Positions 15,318 to 24,913 of a stretch of 50,162 bases of DNA are shown here, piece after piece (the first letter of the stretch is position 1; each line of letters begins with the position of its first letter). The stretch spans positions 1 to 50,162 of the forward strand of contig JAIBAH010000019.1 in assembly GCA_019695295.1 (NCBI GenBank), read 5' to 3'. Both the position numbers and the translations under genes were made by a program. A model generated the notes under the pieces. That model did not search any database, was not told the DNA's origin, and saw only the letters and a program-made list of their open reading frames with translations. The DNA comes from Bacteroidia bacterium. Its GTDB lineage: Bacteria > Bacteroidota > Bacteroidia > J057.

Positions 15318-16112
15318 TTATTCCTGAATATCCTGTCCTTCAATCAGCGGAGCTTCCAGTCCTTCAGGCTCTTTTCCGTGAATAAACACATCAATTGGCC
15401 ATCCCTGCTTTACGGAATCTCCCTGCGGTTTCGGATATTGGTCATAAATCCGGTTATTTCCGGAAGAATTATCATATACAGCATTGATATTCAATCCGGC
15501 AACTCCCAGTTTTTCTCTTGCTTCATCAAAAGAAAGTCCGGATACATCGGGTACTTCTACAAATGACTCTTTCAGGCCCTCTCCGATGATGAGGATAATT
15601 CCGGAGCCCTGAGGTATTTCTGTCCCCTCTTTGATTTCTTTCCCTTTGTACTGCGCCTTAAGCACTACGTTTTTGGCGATATCCGGTATCCTTTTGATAT
15701 CCTGCACCTGAAGTTTCCACCCCTCAAGCCTTGCTTTTGCCTGATATACAGATAAATCCACTACTTTAGGCATTTTAACCATAGGTGGAACGGATTTATT
15801 GAGGGTAATATACACCGTTCTTCCCGGTTTTACCGTACTTGCGGGAGAGGGATTTTGTTTGATTACCGTCAGCGGAGCCACATTGGGCATATAAAGAGAG
15901 TCTCTGACTTCTATGTCGAGGCCTGCTCTGTCCAGTTTGTTGATTGCTTCTTTATACCCCAGTTTTTGTACATCCGGCACTACTACGGAAGAGCCGTGTT
16001 TGGTATAATTCGGCAAAAAAACATAAAATATAAAGAGGAACCCCAGTATTGCGACTGAAATCAGGCCCAAAAGGGTCAGGAAAAACTCTTTACTTTTAAA
16101 ATATACCAGCAT
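15318..16112 (-). CDS. Kinase-free PASTA-domain membrane protein (first copy)
   Basis: A 264-residue paralogue of the next gene: MLVYFKSKEF start, one transmembrane helix (about 12-33), then three PASTA domains, the last beginning VPDVSGLSFDEAREKLG (about 193). A short C-terminal extension (EGLEAPLIEGQDIQE) is not present in the second copy. The middle domain matches the other copy closely (KMPKVVDLSVYQAKARLEGW). It is the first gene of the probable PASTA-PASTA-membrane-secreted-mltG operon. Location is the periplasmic face of the inner membrane, bound to the cell wall; the role may be positioning wall enzymes, by context only. Confidence 0.85.
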   Translation of the reverse strand: MLVYFKSKEFFLTLLGLISVAILGFLFIFYVFLPNYTKHGSSVVVPDVQKLGYKEAINKLDRAGLDIEVRDSLYMPNVAPLTVIKQNPSPASTVKPGRTVYITLNKSVPPMVKMPKVVDLSVYQAKARLEGWKLQVQDIKRIPDIAKNVVLKAQYKGKEIKEGTEIPQGSGIILIIGEGLKESFVEVPDVSGLSFDEAREKLGVAGLNINAVYDNSSGNNRIYDQYPKPQGDSVKQGWPIDVFIHGKEPEGLEAPLIEGQDIQE

Positions 16113-16247
16113 AATGACTTATATTTAGATACTAAATCAACTTGTTTTTTCTGTTTACTGCCCGAAAAAAGGAAGATTTTTTGAGGTATTGTAATGGTTT
16201 CCCTTACCAAAAGTATCATTTTCCCTAATCAAACAGGTTTAAGGCTG

Positions 16248-16255
16248 CAAAGATA
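16248..16255 (-). promoter_or_regulatory. -7 box of the PASTA-mltG cluster
   Basis: TATCTTTG on the minus strand, about 135 bases before the first PASTA gene, followed by GC as in many Bacteroidota promoters. It would give a leader of about 130 bases. No standard -33 box is seen. The rest of 16113-16331 shows nothing. Confidence 0.5.
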
Positions 16256-16331
16256 ATATTTTGTATTTCAATCTTATTTATTTTTTCAAAAAATGTATAA
16301 GAAATTCCCTGAAAGGATAAAAAACGGAGTA

Positions 16332-17522
16332 TCAGGGCTCTGTCCATATCACCTTGTTTTTATTAATATAGGCTGTTTTGCCCTGATAGGGTCTGTGTTT
16401 TTCGCTTAGAATGACCTTGGCTACTCCCTGAGCGTCAAAACTGCCCGCCCACTGAAACTGAGGGTCATAAATCCATTCCCCACCGGGTGAAAGATATCCC
16501 CATAATCCATTTTGTTTTACGGGTGCCATCTGAAAATCAAAGCCTTTGGCATCCTCAAACTGAGGATTGATTACAAATATCCCTTTGCTATTGATGAACC
16601 CCCATTTTCCTCCTGTAAATTTAAGGGTTCTGTAGTCGTCTTTCAGGGTAAGCAATGCGGTTTGTTCGCTGCCTACAAGTACCGGCGCAAGCCCGTTTCC
16701 AAACTCCCCGACGATATCAAACTGGGGAGAGGTCGTAAGATAACCGGTAGAATCCACGAGGGACATTTTCAGGTTTTCTTTTAACTCAAATTTTTCGCCC
16801 CGGTACCCTCCTTTTACAGGAGCAAATCCTTCTTTAAAATTGGAGACTACACGGTATTGATTGAGGATTCTTTTTCCGGTACGGTCTATACAAAAAGTCT
16901 CCCCTTTTTCATCCATCACATAAGCATGTCCCTGATGAAAATTGGCGGGGAAAAGAAACTGAGGTTTAATCGCTATGATACCGTTACGGTCTATGTATCC
17001 CCATTTCCCCCCAATATACACTGCTGCAAGTCCTTCCGAAAACCGCCTCGCTGACTTTATCTCCAGCCCGCTGATAACGACAGAGTCTTTATGATTGATA
17101 TACATCCATTCCTTCCCCACACACACAGCCGCAAGCCCTTCCGAAAAAAGATAGGCTTCATGCAGAGCCAGAGAAAGAGCGTTCAGTTCAAACGGAGCGG
17201 CATAAACAGGAGGAGAATCATACTTTGGATTAATGACAATGCGGTTTTCTTTGTTGATAAAGCCCCACTTGCCATTTTCAGGCATATCTTTATGATAGCC
17301 ACTCCCGCCTATATTCACTCCCCCAAGTCCTTCATTAAAAGTAACGGTGTATGCATACTGAGGAGAAATGACTTTATCTCCTTCGGCATTGATGTAGCCG
17401 TAGGATTTCCCTTCTCTTATGGGATAAAATTTTTCAGGAACAGGTGATACGGTTTCCCCTCCGCAACCTGTGAGAATTGCCGAAAGGAATAGTACTACCG
17501 GTATAAGCCACTTTATTTTCAT
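16332..17522 (-). CDS. WG-repeat lipoprotein
   Basis: A 396-residue lipoprotein with signal peptide and lipobox LTGC (Cys20). The mature protein is made of WG repeats, each a beta hairpin of the form GKWGFINxxGxxVIxPQF; at least seven units are visible (GKSYGYINAEG, NGKWGFINKEN, KEWMYINHKD, GGKWGYIDRNG, GETFCIDRTG, GGKWGFINSKG, NGLWGYLSPGG). WG proteins are common in Bacteroidota and their role is unknown, perhaps binding. The frame extends 38 codons upstream, but the ATG at 17522 starts the signal peptide and follows a -7 box. It is divergent from the sensor kinase gene with a 292-base gap. Confidence 0.85.
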   Translation of the reverse strand: MKIKWLIPVVLFLSAILTGCGGETVSPVPEKFYPIREGKSYGYINAEGDKVISPQYAYTVTFNEGLGGVNIGGSGYHKDMPENGKWGFINKENRIVINPKYDSPPVYAAPFELNALSLALHEAYLFSEGLAAVCVGKEWMYINHKDSVVISGLEIKSARRFSEGLAAVYIGGKWGYIDRNGIIAIKPQFLFPANFHQGHAYVMDEKGETFCIDRTGKRILNQYRVVSNFKEGFAPVKGGYRGEKFELKENLKMSLVDSTGYLTTSPQFDIVGEFGNGLAPVLVGSEQTALLTLKDDYRTLKFTGGKWGFINSKGIFVINPQFEDAKGFDFQMAPVKQNGLWGYLSPGGEWIYDPQFQWAGSFDAQGVAKVILSEKHRPYQGKTAYINKNKVIWTEP

Positions 17523-17531
17523 ATTTCCCCC

Positions 17532-17539
17532 CAAAATTA
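17532..17539 (-). promoter_or_regulatory. -7 box of the WG lipoprotein gene
   Basis: TAATTTTG on the minus strand, 9 bases before the ATG at 17522, giving a nearly leaderless transcript. No clear -33 box. Confidence 0.45.
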
Positions 17540-17723
17540 GACAAAATTTATGAATTGAAAAAAAATAATCACTTTCAGGCCATTTTACGGGTAAAAACCG
17601 CTGTAAAACCTGACAGGCCGGGGAGTGGTAAATCATTGGTATGATTGGTTTGCAGGACTCACAGAGAAGTTATCAATGTAAGATTAATCGGGATTTTTAC
17701 TTTTTACCTGATTCGTTTGGTAT

Positions 17724-17731
17724 TACATTTG
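17724..17731 (+). promoter_or_regulatory. -7 box of the histidine kinase gene
   Basis: TACATTTG fits TAnnTTTG, about 84 bases before the chosen start at 17815. No -33 TTTG is visible at the right distance. Nothing else is recognised in the 292-base divergent region. Confidence 0.45.
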
Positions 17732-17814
17732 CCCTGTGATTGTATATTTCTTTGTTTCAAAATCACTTTGGGGGAGAATCAGCATCTATTGATACTACTT
17801 ATTCTAATCTTTTC

Positions 17815-19125
17815 ATGCAAAAAAAACAATCAGTCATTGATAAAATATTAAATACAGGGGTTGACGATGCTTTACCGCTTATCGAAAAAATAAGAATACA
17901 GAATGTAAACCGGATTTGTATTATGGCGGGTAGTGTAGCCTTACTGCTTGTCCCAGTGGTTTATGATTCAATTCCGGCAATGACCGGAATCCTATTGTAT
18001 TCCCTGATTCTTTATTCTGTTTTCTTTTTTCATTATTGGGGTAAATACAGTGCTTTTAACCTGATGATAGCAATAGCAACAGGCCTGTTAAATCTCTTTT
18101 TCGCTTCCTTTTTTGATAAAAGAATGGGAGTAGAAATTTTTTTTATAGTAACTTTTGTGGGGACGATAACGCATCTCGAAAATCAGAAAATAAGGATGTT
18201 TAACGCATTGTACACAGCCATCTGTTTTATCATTGCTTTATCTATGCAGTATTTTGATGTTTCCTTTTTTCATGCCCCCCGGTTTAGCATGTATATTTTT
18301 TTTGTAAATCTTTTTACGGGATTTTTATTTCTGACCTTTTCTATTATCAGTTTCAGACAAAAGCTGACAGACTCTCAGAATGAACTTATGCTTAAAAATA
18401 AAGAACTGGAACAAAACAAGCAGGAATTAGCCCAAACATATATCGTTAAAGACAAACTTTTCTCGATTATCGGTCATGATTTACGTGCACCCCTCAACAG
18501 CATAAGTGGGATACTTTCTTTGATTGAAGAAGGACACCTCAAGGAAGAGGATTCAAAGAAATATATCCGGAAGTTACGTACTGCAATCGCCGGTTCGAAT
18601 GAAACCATAGAGAATATTGTATTCTGGTACACTCAGCAAAAGCCCGGCAGCCAGGAAATGACAAGCACTGTTGTATTGTCAGAGTTAATAGACACGGTTT
18701 TTAATACGTTGAGTCTTATTGCGGAACAAAAAAAAATCAGCATTAGTCATGATATTGCCCCTGACCTGAAAGTAATCGCCGAAACGAATTTTCTGAGTTT
18801 TCTGATGAGAAATCTCGTTTCCAATGCCATTAAATTTACCCATGAAAAAGGAGAAGTGAAAATTTCTTCTCTTTTTATTGCTCCGGACAAAATCCGTATA
18901 ATGGTGAAAGATAACGGAGTGGGGATTCCTCCGGAAAATATTCCCCTTCTCTTTCATCAGGAGGACACATTCAGTACTCCGGGTACAAATCAGGAGAAAG
19001 GAACCGGAATCGGATTACCCCTCAGTAAAGCCATGGCTGACAAAAATAATATCCCTCTTTGGGTGGAAAGCGAACCGGGTAAAGGCAGTACTTTTTACCT
19101 TGAACTGCCTGTATATTCCGGATAA
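17815..19125 (+). CDS. Orphan membrane sensor histidine kinase
   Basis: A 436-residue two-component sensor kinase. Five or six transmembrane helices fill about residues 30-180, followed by a coiled linker (DSQNELMLKNKELEQNKQELAQ). The HisKA domain holds phospho-acceptor His221 in IIGHDLRAPLNSI, and the ATPase domain has the N-box (NLVSNAIKFTHEKG), G1 (VKDNGVGIP) and G2 (GTGIGLPLSKAMA). No periplasmic sensor domain or receiver is fused, and no response regulator gene lies nearby, so the signal and partner are unknown. The frame is open from 17740, but the N-terminus at 17815 (MQKKQSVIDKILNTG) fits the cytoplasmic start typical of this kinase type. Confidence 0.9.
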   Translation: MQKKQSVIDKILNTGVDDALPLIEKIRIQNVNRICIMAGSVALLLVPVVYDSIPAMTGILLYSLILYSVFFFHYWGKYSAFNLMIAIATGLLNLFFASFFDKRMGVEIFFIVTFVGTITHLENQKIRMFNALYTAICFIIALSMQYFDVSFFHAPRFSMYIFFVNLFTGFLFLTFSIISFRQKLTDSQNELMLKNKELEQNKQELAQTYIVKDKLFSIIGHDLRAPLNSISGILSLIEEGHLKEEDSKKYIRKLRTAIAGSNETIENIVFWYTQQKPGSQEMTSTVVLSELIDTVFNTLSLIAEQKKISISHDIAPDLKVIAETNFLSFLMRNLVSNAIKFTHEKGEVKISSLFIAPDKIRIMVKDNGVGIPPENIPLLFHQEDTFSTPGTNQEKGTGIGLPLSKAMADKNNIPLWVESEPGKGSTFYLELPVYSG

Positions 19126-19165
19126 TCATCCATCCATCCCATCCTTCAGGAAAATCGGTTTCCCC

Positions 19166-22100
19166 TTAGCGCATCAGCGTAACTGCTCCGTTGTATATTT
19201 TGTCACCTACTTTTACCACGTAATAATAGGTTCCGTCTGAAGCCGGTTTTCCGGAAGGCGCATTTCCGTTCCATGCGTTCAGGGGAGAAACCGATTCAAA
19301 TACTTTTACTCCCCAACGGTCATAAACAGAAGCATAAAAAGCCTCGCTTCCCTGATAAATAATCTGGAAATCATCGTGAAATCCGTCCTGATTGGGGGTA
19401 AATGCATTGGGGATAAAAAGTTCCGGAGAGAAAATCTCATAACGGTAGCTTACGGTATCCCGGCAACCATACTCATCCGTAACGGTTAAGGTTACGATTT
19501 TTACGCCCGGAGTCTGGAAAAAATAATGAGGATTGAACTCACTGCTTCCGCCTTCGTCTCCCATAGTCCAGTTGTAAGATATTCCATTCAGGGATTGATT
19601 ATTGAACTGTACTCCGCTGTTGGGCAGATAAATCATGTCCTGATAGGAAGGAGAAGAGACAAAAGCCGCAACCGGACCTGCCGAAACCGTAACCGGTACC
19701 TGAGCAGAATCCGAACATCCTCCCCAGCTTTTTACGGTAAGCGTAACCGTATAACTTCCAGGTTGGGTGTAGGTATGAATCACATCCGGCTGATTACTTA
19801 CCGGAGAGTTATCCCCGAAATTCCAGATATAGGATAAAGCGTCACTTGCATTCTCGTACAGGTAAATTACCGGATTTTCAAGACAGACTACCGGATAGGT
19901 ATTGGCAATACCGGCAGTGGGTTTGGGTTTTACATCAATAAATACCGAATCACTAAAGCTGCAAAGGCCTTCCTGTATTGTCAGTATGTAAGTCATGGGA
20001 GTATCCGGATAAATATAAGGGTTGGCGATTCCGGGGTTGCTGATAAAATCATCAGGAGTCCAGGAGTAAACCGGATTGCCGAGGCCTCCGCTGGCAAAAA
20101 GCTGAATAGTATCTCTTTCACAGATTCCCGGCTGCGAAGCACTGGCATCCACCGAAAATGCCGGCGACACCTGAATCACTACCACATCCGAAGTGGAACA
20201 ACTTCCCAGTGTAGCATTGAAAATATAAGTGGTAGTCTGTTCCGGGAAAGCCATCGGCGTACTGCTCATTGAGTCCGAAAGACTTTGCGCAAAACTCCAT
20301 TGGGTAAATACAGGGTTTCCGGTGGAGCCGTTGGCAAAAGTATAGCTTCCGGATAACTGTATGGAATCCGTCTCACAAATCATGGCACCGATACCTGCGT
20401 CTGCCACAGGAGTAGGCAGTATCGTAACGGTCATGTCATAAGGGGCGCTGATACAACCATAATTGCTGTTTACCACCAAAGAATAGGTCGTGGTTGTATC
20501 CGGACTTGCCCACGGGGCAGCGGCAGCAGGGTTATCCAGGCCTGAAGCGGGGCTCCATGAGAAGGTGTAGGTTGCAGTGGAATCTCCGCCCGCAATCCCT
20601 GTCAGCTGTGCGGAATCTCCATAGCAGATATCAAAGGTAATTCCGGGATTGGCGGTAGGCATTGTATGGACAAATACCGTGGCAGTATCTCCGACTCCGG
20701 GACACCCGTTTGACCAGGCAATCAGGGTATAGGTCGTATTGGAAGCCGGACTTACCAAAGGAGAAGCGACGGTGTAATCCACCACCCCGGATACAGGAGT
20801 CCATGTATAGGTATAGGCCGGTCCTGCTCCGTAAGCATATCCCAACAACTGAACTGTATCCAGATTACACATATGCTGGTCAGGGCCTGCTTCCACAATC
20901 GGGATGGGTTTTACGGTAACCGTTACAGTACTTAATGTATCGAGCGTAGTTACATTGCTGCTGCAGCCATTAGCGTCCGTTACCACCAAACCGTAAATAG
21001 TGGTTACGGAAGGAGTTGCATAGGGGAATGGAATGGTATCATTGTTTAATCCCACAGAGGGAAACCAACTGTAAGAATACGGAGGCGGGCAAACACTGTC
21101 ATTCAGTACAGCGCCGCCAAGATAGCATCCGGGCCCTCCTTTGCAGATGGCAGTATCCGGTCCGGCATCCACTACCGGAATGGGGTTTACCGTTACGACA
21201 ACGGAGTCTATTTCGCTTGTACATCCTTCTCCGTCCTGTAACTGTACCCAGTAAGTACTACTTTCATTAGGGTTTACTGTTGGATTGGCGATATAGGGAT
21301 TGCTGATTCCGCATCCGTTGGGGTTAAAGCATCCCCAGGTATAATTGTAAGGCGGGGTTCCGCCAAAAGGAACTACAGAAACAGTAAGTCCCCCCGTACC
21401 GTAACAGAAAGCGGTATCGTTGCTGGCAATGGCATAAAAGTCCGTCATTACTTTTATCTGCACCGTATCTTTGGTTTCATCAAAAGGCGGGCAGGTAGCT
21501 TTGTCTATGCCTGTAATGATGACGTTATAGGTACTTCCTCCGTTAGCACAGGTTGGCTGAAAACATACTGTTCCGTAGATGGTATCATTTACAGTAGTCG
21601 TAGTTACTGAGCCCAAACCCAGATTAGTGCCGATGATAGCATCATAAAACTCGTAGGTATAATCCATTCCGTTATCCGGGGTTTGGTCTGCGATATAAAA
21701 ATCATAGCAAACAGAATCTGTGAAATAGACAAGAATGAGGTCCCCTATATGTGTTGTGCCGGATAAATCATGTACAACAACCGGAGGAATCGTTATGGGG
21801 TCATTGATTTTTATGAGAACCGTATCCACCACGCTCAGCGGATTGTTACATTTGCCATTATCAGTAGCCTGAACAACAAAAGGAACAAGCAGTCCTTCAT
21901 ACGCACAATCCGGAACCCAGCAGATTTCAATATTTACCGGGTTTATGCCCGTTTGTGTAATTACCGGAGGATTTGCGGCTGTAAAAATAGGGCTTAAAAA
22001 AGAAACCGTAAGGGTATCTCCCAAATCAAGGTCGTTAAAAGTAAGCGTATAGCACAGCGTATCCAATGCGTCTCCGAAAATGGTATCCCCAACCGAAACA

Positions 22101-24793
22101 AGGCTTCCGAAATCATGAACAGAAGCAGGGGCTGTATTGGGTGGAACCTCTACAAAAACCCATACAGTATCTTTATCCTGTAAATCAGTATTACAGATGG
22201 CGTCGTCGCTTGCTTCTATTACGAAAGCTACAGCCTGCCCTACATACTGACATCCCGGCGTCCAGCAAATCTGTCCCTGTAGCGGATTGACACCGCTGAA
22301 AGTGAAAGAAGGAGGGTTGGGAGTATTGAAAACGGGGCTAAGCGTACTTACCGTGAGAGTATCTCCTGTATTGATATCGGATACGCTGAAATCATAGCAA
22401 AAACTACTCAGTGCAGCGATATAAATGGTGTCGTTACTGAAATTCGTGCCGGTCAGGTCATGAGTTACAAGGGGTGCCTGATTCGGGGGGATAGTAACAT
22501 TGACATATACCGTATCATAATCATACAGGATATTATTACATCCGCCTTCATCTCCAATTCCGTAAATAAACGGGATTACCTGACCGTCGAGATTACAGTC
22601 CGGAGTCCAGCAGATTTGACCCTGCAAAGGATTATTTCCGGTAAGCGTTACAACGGGTGCATTTACAGGAGAGGAAAAAACCGGACTTACCGGAACAAAG
22701 TCAAGGGAGTCACCGGCATTGACATCATTGGCCAGAAAGTTAAAACACAGACTATTTTGTGCAAAAACATAAATCGTATCATTACTGAAATTATTTCCGG
22801 CGAGATTGGTGTTGAGTACCGGTGCGCTATTGGGCGGATAAGCGATATTTACATAGACCGTATCATAATCTTCGCCTATATTATTACATACGCCTGTGTC
22901 TTTTACCTTATAAATCAATTGTATGGTCTGCCCAACGTACTGACAACCGGGAGTCCAGCAAATTTGTCCGCTGATGGGATTTACACCGGTTACCGTAAAG
23001 GTTGGCGGATTCGGAGCATTAAATACCGGGCTCACTCCTATCATGGTAAGTGAATCTGCTATATCTGTGTCGCTTCCCGTAAAACTGAAACAAAAATTAC
23101 TCAGAGCGGTAGTATAAATCGTATCTCCGCTGTTTACCGTGCCGCTCAGGTTCGTATTCAGTACCGGCAGGATATTGGGAGGAATCTGCACAAGTACGCT
23201 CACACTGGAAGTTACCGTATGGGTTACATTACACAGACTCAGGTCTGTTGCGGTAAAAGTAATGGGGATAAGTTGTCCTGAAAGTGCACAATCAGGAGTC
23301 CAGCAAATCTGACCCGTTAAAGGATTGCTTCCGGTAATGGTAATGACCGGCGGATTGGCCGAGTTAAAGACAGGGCTTGTAGGGTTGATGTCTATGGAAT
23401 CCCCTTCTATATCTGCAACGGTAAAATTATAACATAATTGGTTGGTTGCGTTAATGATAATGGTTCCCGACTGCATGGTAAGCCCGGTATAATCCGGCGT
23501 AATAACGGGAGCATTATTCGGCGGTAAAATCACTTTAATCCAAACTGTATCAAATGCAGTCCCGAATCCCGGACAATTACCGGTATCATGCACTTTTATA
23601 ATAATCGGAATCAATTGATTCACATTATTGCAGGAAGGAGTCCAGCAAACCTGACCGGTTACGGGGTTGACACCCGAAAAAGTAATCGTAGCACCGGTGT
23701 TGAAAATATTGCTTACAGGGGTTACCTGAAGTGTCCCGATTACAAGAGGAGCAGATGCCGTGTAAGGATAACAGAATGACTGTGTCGGATTAACAAAAAT
23801 GGTATCTCCATTATGATTCAATAAACTCAGGTCATGATTGATTGCAGGAGGCGCATTTTGTGGCAGACAGTTGAGTACATGAATCTGAAGGTCTTGTTTA
23901 TTTTCACTTAGCAATACGCCATTTCTGTACTCAAATACGGACACAGCAACAACGAAAATCCCCAATTGAGCGGGTGTAACGGTTAATAACCCGGTCTGAG
24001 AATCCAGATTTATCGTAGAGCCTGGACCAAAAGGATTGATGAATGAATATCCGGCGGCAAATACGACGTTTTGATAAGGAGGAGGTCCCATAGGATTTCC
24101 ACCGGGAGTAACCACCGGATTATTTCCTCCAAAGTTAGGGTTGCCTGCTCCCAGTCCGTTAAAATTTGTGCCTGTGTAGGGATTGGTCAGAAAATATACA
24201 AGCGAATCTCCATCAGGGTCTGTGGCAGAGTAATCAAAGGTAAAAGTTTGATTCTGACAGAAAAAGAAAGGAGGAGTATTGTCGAAAGTAGGCATGGAAT
24301 TGCAGGTAGCAAGTCCGGGATCAGGAATATGCGCAAGGAAAGTTACCCCTTCTACCTGAGGGTCATTGAGATTGGTAATGGCATAATTACGACAGCATCT
24401 TGCCCATCCAAGGTTATAACCTCCGGCCAGAGGCGGAAGCGTGATAGTGGTCTGATAAATCCCTTCTTCTACACACACAGCAGGAGGAACCGAAACACAG
24501 GGGCCCCAGTTTGTGGGCTGAACCTGAGGTGTATTAAAAGGAACGGGAATATCTACCGTCTGATACAGCGCACCGCTTGTGCCCTGAAAAATAAAAAGCG
24601 TAATTGGGTCATCAAAATTTGCCTGACCATTGAGACAATCCCTGTAAAATTTCAGCGTAAGCTGATACTGATTGGTGGATGCATTCAGGCATTCATAATA
24701 AAGCTGTGCACCAACAATATGGGTAGCATTTGCACGGAATAGCAGCAGAAAAAAAAGAATGAATAAAGTGAACCTTATTTTTATTTTTGACAT
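19166..24793 (-). CDS. Giant T9SS cargo protein with seven 115-residue repeats
   Basis: A 1875-residue surface or secreted protein. A signal peptide ends near FRANA, then an N-terminal domain starts THIVGAQLYYECL, common to large Bacteroidota proteins of this class. Seven Ig/cadherin-like repeats of about 115 residues follow (about 313-1116), each with APV...HDL, a Phe/Tyr-Cys pair and GQICWTPDC. Then come about six Ig-like units starting VDAGPDTAIC, two PKD-like domains (FGDNSP, MGDEGG) and the type B T9SS sorting domain, marked by FIPNAFTPNQDG and VYDRWG. It is probably exported and anchored by T9SS. The start at 24793 is chosen because the signal peptide follows it. The cysteines of each repeat likely pair. 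No catalytic domain is seen. Confidence 0.9.
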   Translation of the reverse strand: MSKIKIRFTLFILFFLLLFRANATHIVGAQLYYECLNASTNQYQLTLKFYRDCLNGQANFDDPITLFIFQGTSGALYQTVDIPVPFNTPQVQPTNWGPCVSVPPAVCVEEGIYQTTITLPPLAGGYNLGWARCCRNYAITNLNDPQVEGVTFLAHIPDPGLATCNSMPTFDNTPPFFFCQNQTFTFDYSATDPDGDSLVYFLTNPYTGTNFNGLGAGNPNFGGNNPVVTPGGNPMGPPPYQNVVFAAGYSFINPFGPGSTINLDSQTGLLTVTPAQLGIFVVAVSVFEYRNGVLLSENKQDLQIHVLNCLPQNAPPAINHDLSLLNHNGDTIFVNPTQSFCYPYTASAPLVIGTLQVTPVSNIFNTGATITFSGVNPVTGQVCWTPSCNNVNQLIPIIIKVHDTGNCPGFGTAFDTVWIKVILPPNNAPVITPDYTGLTMQSGTIIINATNQLCYNFTVADIEGDSIDINPTSPVFNSANPPVITITGSNPLTGQICWTPDCALSGQLIPITFTATDLSLCNVTHTVTSSVSVLVQIPPNILPVLNTNLSGTVNSGDTIYTTALSNFCFSFTGSDTDIADSLTMIGVSPVFNAPNPPTFTVTGVNPISGQICWTPGCQYVGQTIQLIYKVKDTGVCNNIGEDYDTVYVNIAYPPNSAPVLNTNLAGNNFSNDTIYVFAQNSLCFNFLANDVNAGDSLDFVPVSPVFSSPVNAPVVTLTGNNPLQGQICWTPDCNLDGQVIPFIYGIGDEGGCNNILYDYDTVYVNVTIPPNQAPLVTHDLTGTNFSNDTIYIAALSSFCYDFSVSDINTGDTLTVSTLSPVFNTPNPPSFTFSGVNPLQGQICWTPGCQYVGQAVAFVIEASDDAICNTDLQDKDTVWVFVEVPPNTAPASVHDFGSLVSVGDTIFGDALDTLCYTLTFNDLDLGDTLTVSFLSPIFTAANPPVITQTGINPVNIEICWVPDCAYEGLLVPFVVQATDNGKCNNPLSVVDTVLIKINDPITIPPVVVHDLSGTTHIGDLILVYFTDSVCYDFYIADQTPDNGMDYTYEFYDAIIGTNLGLGSVTTTTVNDTIYGTVCFQPTCANGGSTYNVIITGIDKATCPPFDETKDTVQIKVMTDFYAIASNDTAFCYGTGGLTVSVVPFGGTPPYNYTWGCFNPNGCGISNPYIANPTVNPNESSTYWVQLQDGEGCTSEIDSVVVTVNPIPVVDAGPDTAICKGGPGCYLGGAVLNDSVCPPPYSYSWFPSVGLNNDTIPFPYATPSVTTIYGLVVTDANGCSSNVTTLDTLSTVTVTVKPIPIVEAGPDQHMCNLDTVQLLGYAYGAGPAYTYTWTPVSGVVDYTVASPLVSPASNTTYTLIAWSNGCPGVGDTATVFVHTMPTANPGITFDICYGDSAQLTGIAGGDSTATYTFSWSPASGLDNPAAAAPWASPDTTTTYSLVVNSNYGCISAPYDMTVTILPTPVADAGIGAMICETDSIQLSGSYTFANGSTGNPVFTQWSFAQSLSDSMSSTPMAFPEQTTTYIFNATLGSCSTSDVVVIQVSPAFSVDASASQPGICERDTIQLFASGGLGNPVYSWTPDDFISNPGIANPYIYPDTPMTYILTIQEGLCSFSDSVFIDVKPKPTAGIANTYPVVCLENPVIYLYENASDALSYIWNFGDNSPVSNQPDVIHTYTQPGSYTVTLTVKSWGGCSDSAQVPVTVSAGPVAAFVSSPSYQDMIYLPNSGVQFNNQSLNGISYNWTMGDEGGSSEFNPHYFFQTPGVKIVTLTVTDEYGCRDTVSYRYEIFSPELFIPNAFTPNQDGFHDDFQIIYQGSEAFYASVYDRWGVKVFESVSPLNAWNGNAPSGKPASDGTYYYVVKVGDKIYNGAVTLMR
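21446..23857 (-). repeat. Seven tandem ~345-bp coding repeats
   Basis: Seven adjacent units averaging 345 bases (115 residues) in the giant T9SS protein. Units 2-5 are closest to each other; units 6 and 7 have drifted (unit 7 replaces the CWTPDC by CFQPTC). The DNA has diverged more than the protein pattern, so duplication is not very recent. Confidence 0.85.
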
Positions 24794-24886
24794 ACAAGCA
24801 GAAATTTCATTAAATGAAAACGACAAAGCATTTTATTTTGTTTACAGGGATTGAAATGCTTACGCAAAGAACGCTATCTTTAGACG

Positions 24887-24913
24887 ATAAACAGAATTAA
24901 CTCCCCTGTTTAT
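24887..24913. other. Inverted repeat upstream of the giant gene
   Basis: ATAAACAG (24887-24894) and CTGTTTAT (24906-24913) form a perfect 8-bp inverted repeat with an 11-base loop, about 94 bases upstream of the giant gene. No T-run follows on the minus strand, so it does not look like a terminator. No good -7 box was found in 24794-25102. Confidence 0.3.

Noticed and set aside
12297-16112. PASTA cluster as part of a Ser/Thr kinase (PknB-type) system
   Set aside because: No kinase, phosphatase or penicillin-binding domain is attached or adjacent in the window.
18590-18615. GGTTCGAAT-like string resembling a tRNA T-arm
   Set aside because: It lies inside the histidine kinase coding frame and no acceptor or anticodon stems can be drawn around it.
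22460-23053. Long open frames on the plus strand opposite the giant gene (also 24071-24742 and 44152-44706)
   Set aside because: They are shadows of the repeat-rich coding sequence, with basic low-quality composition and no signal or domain.
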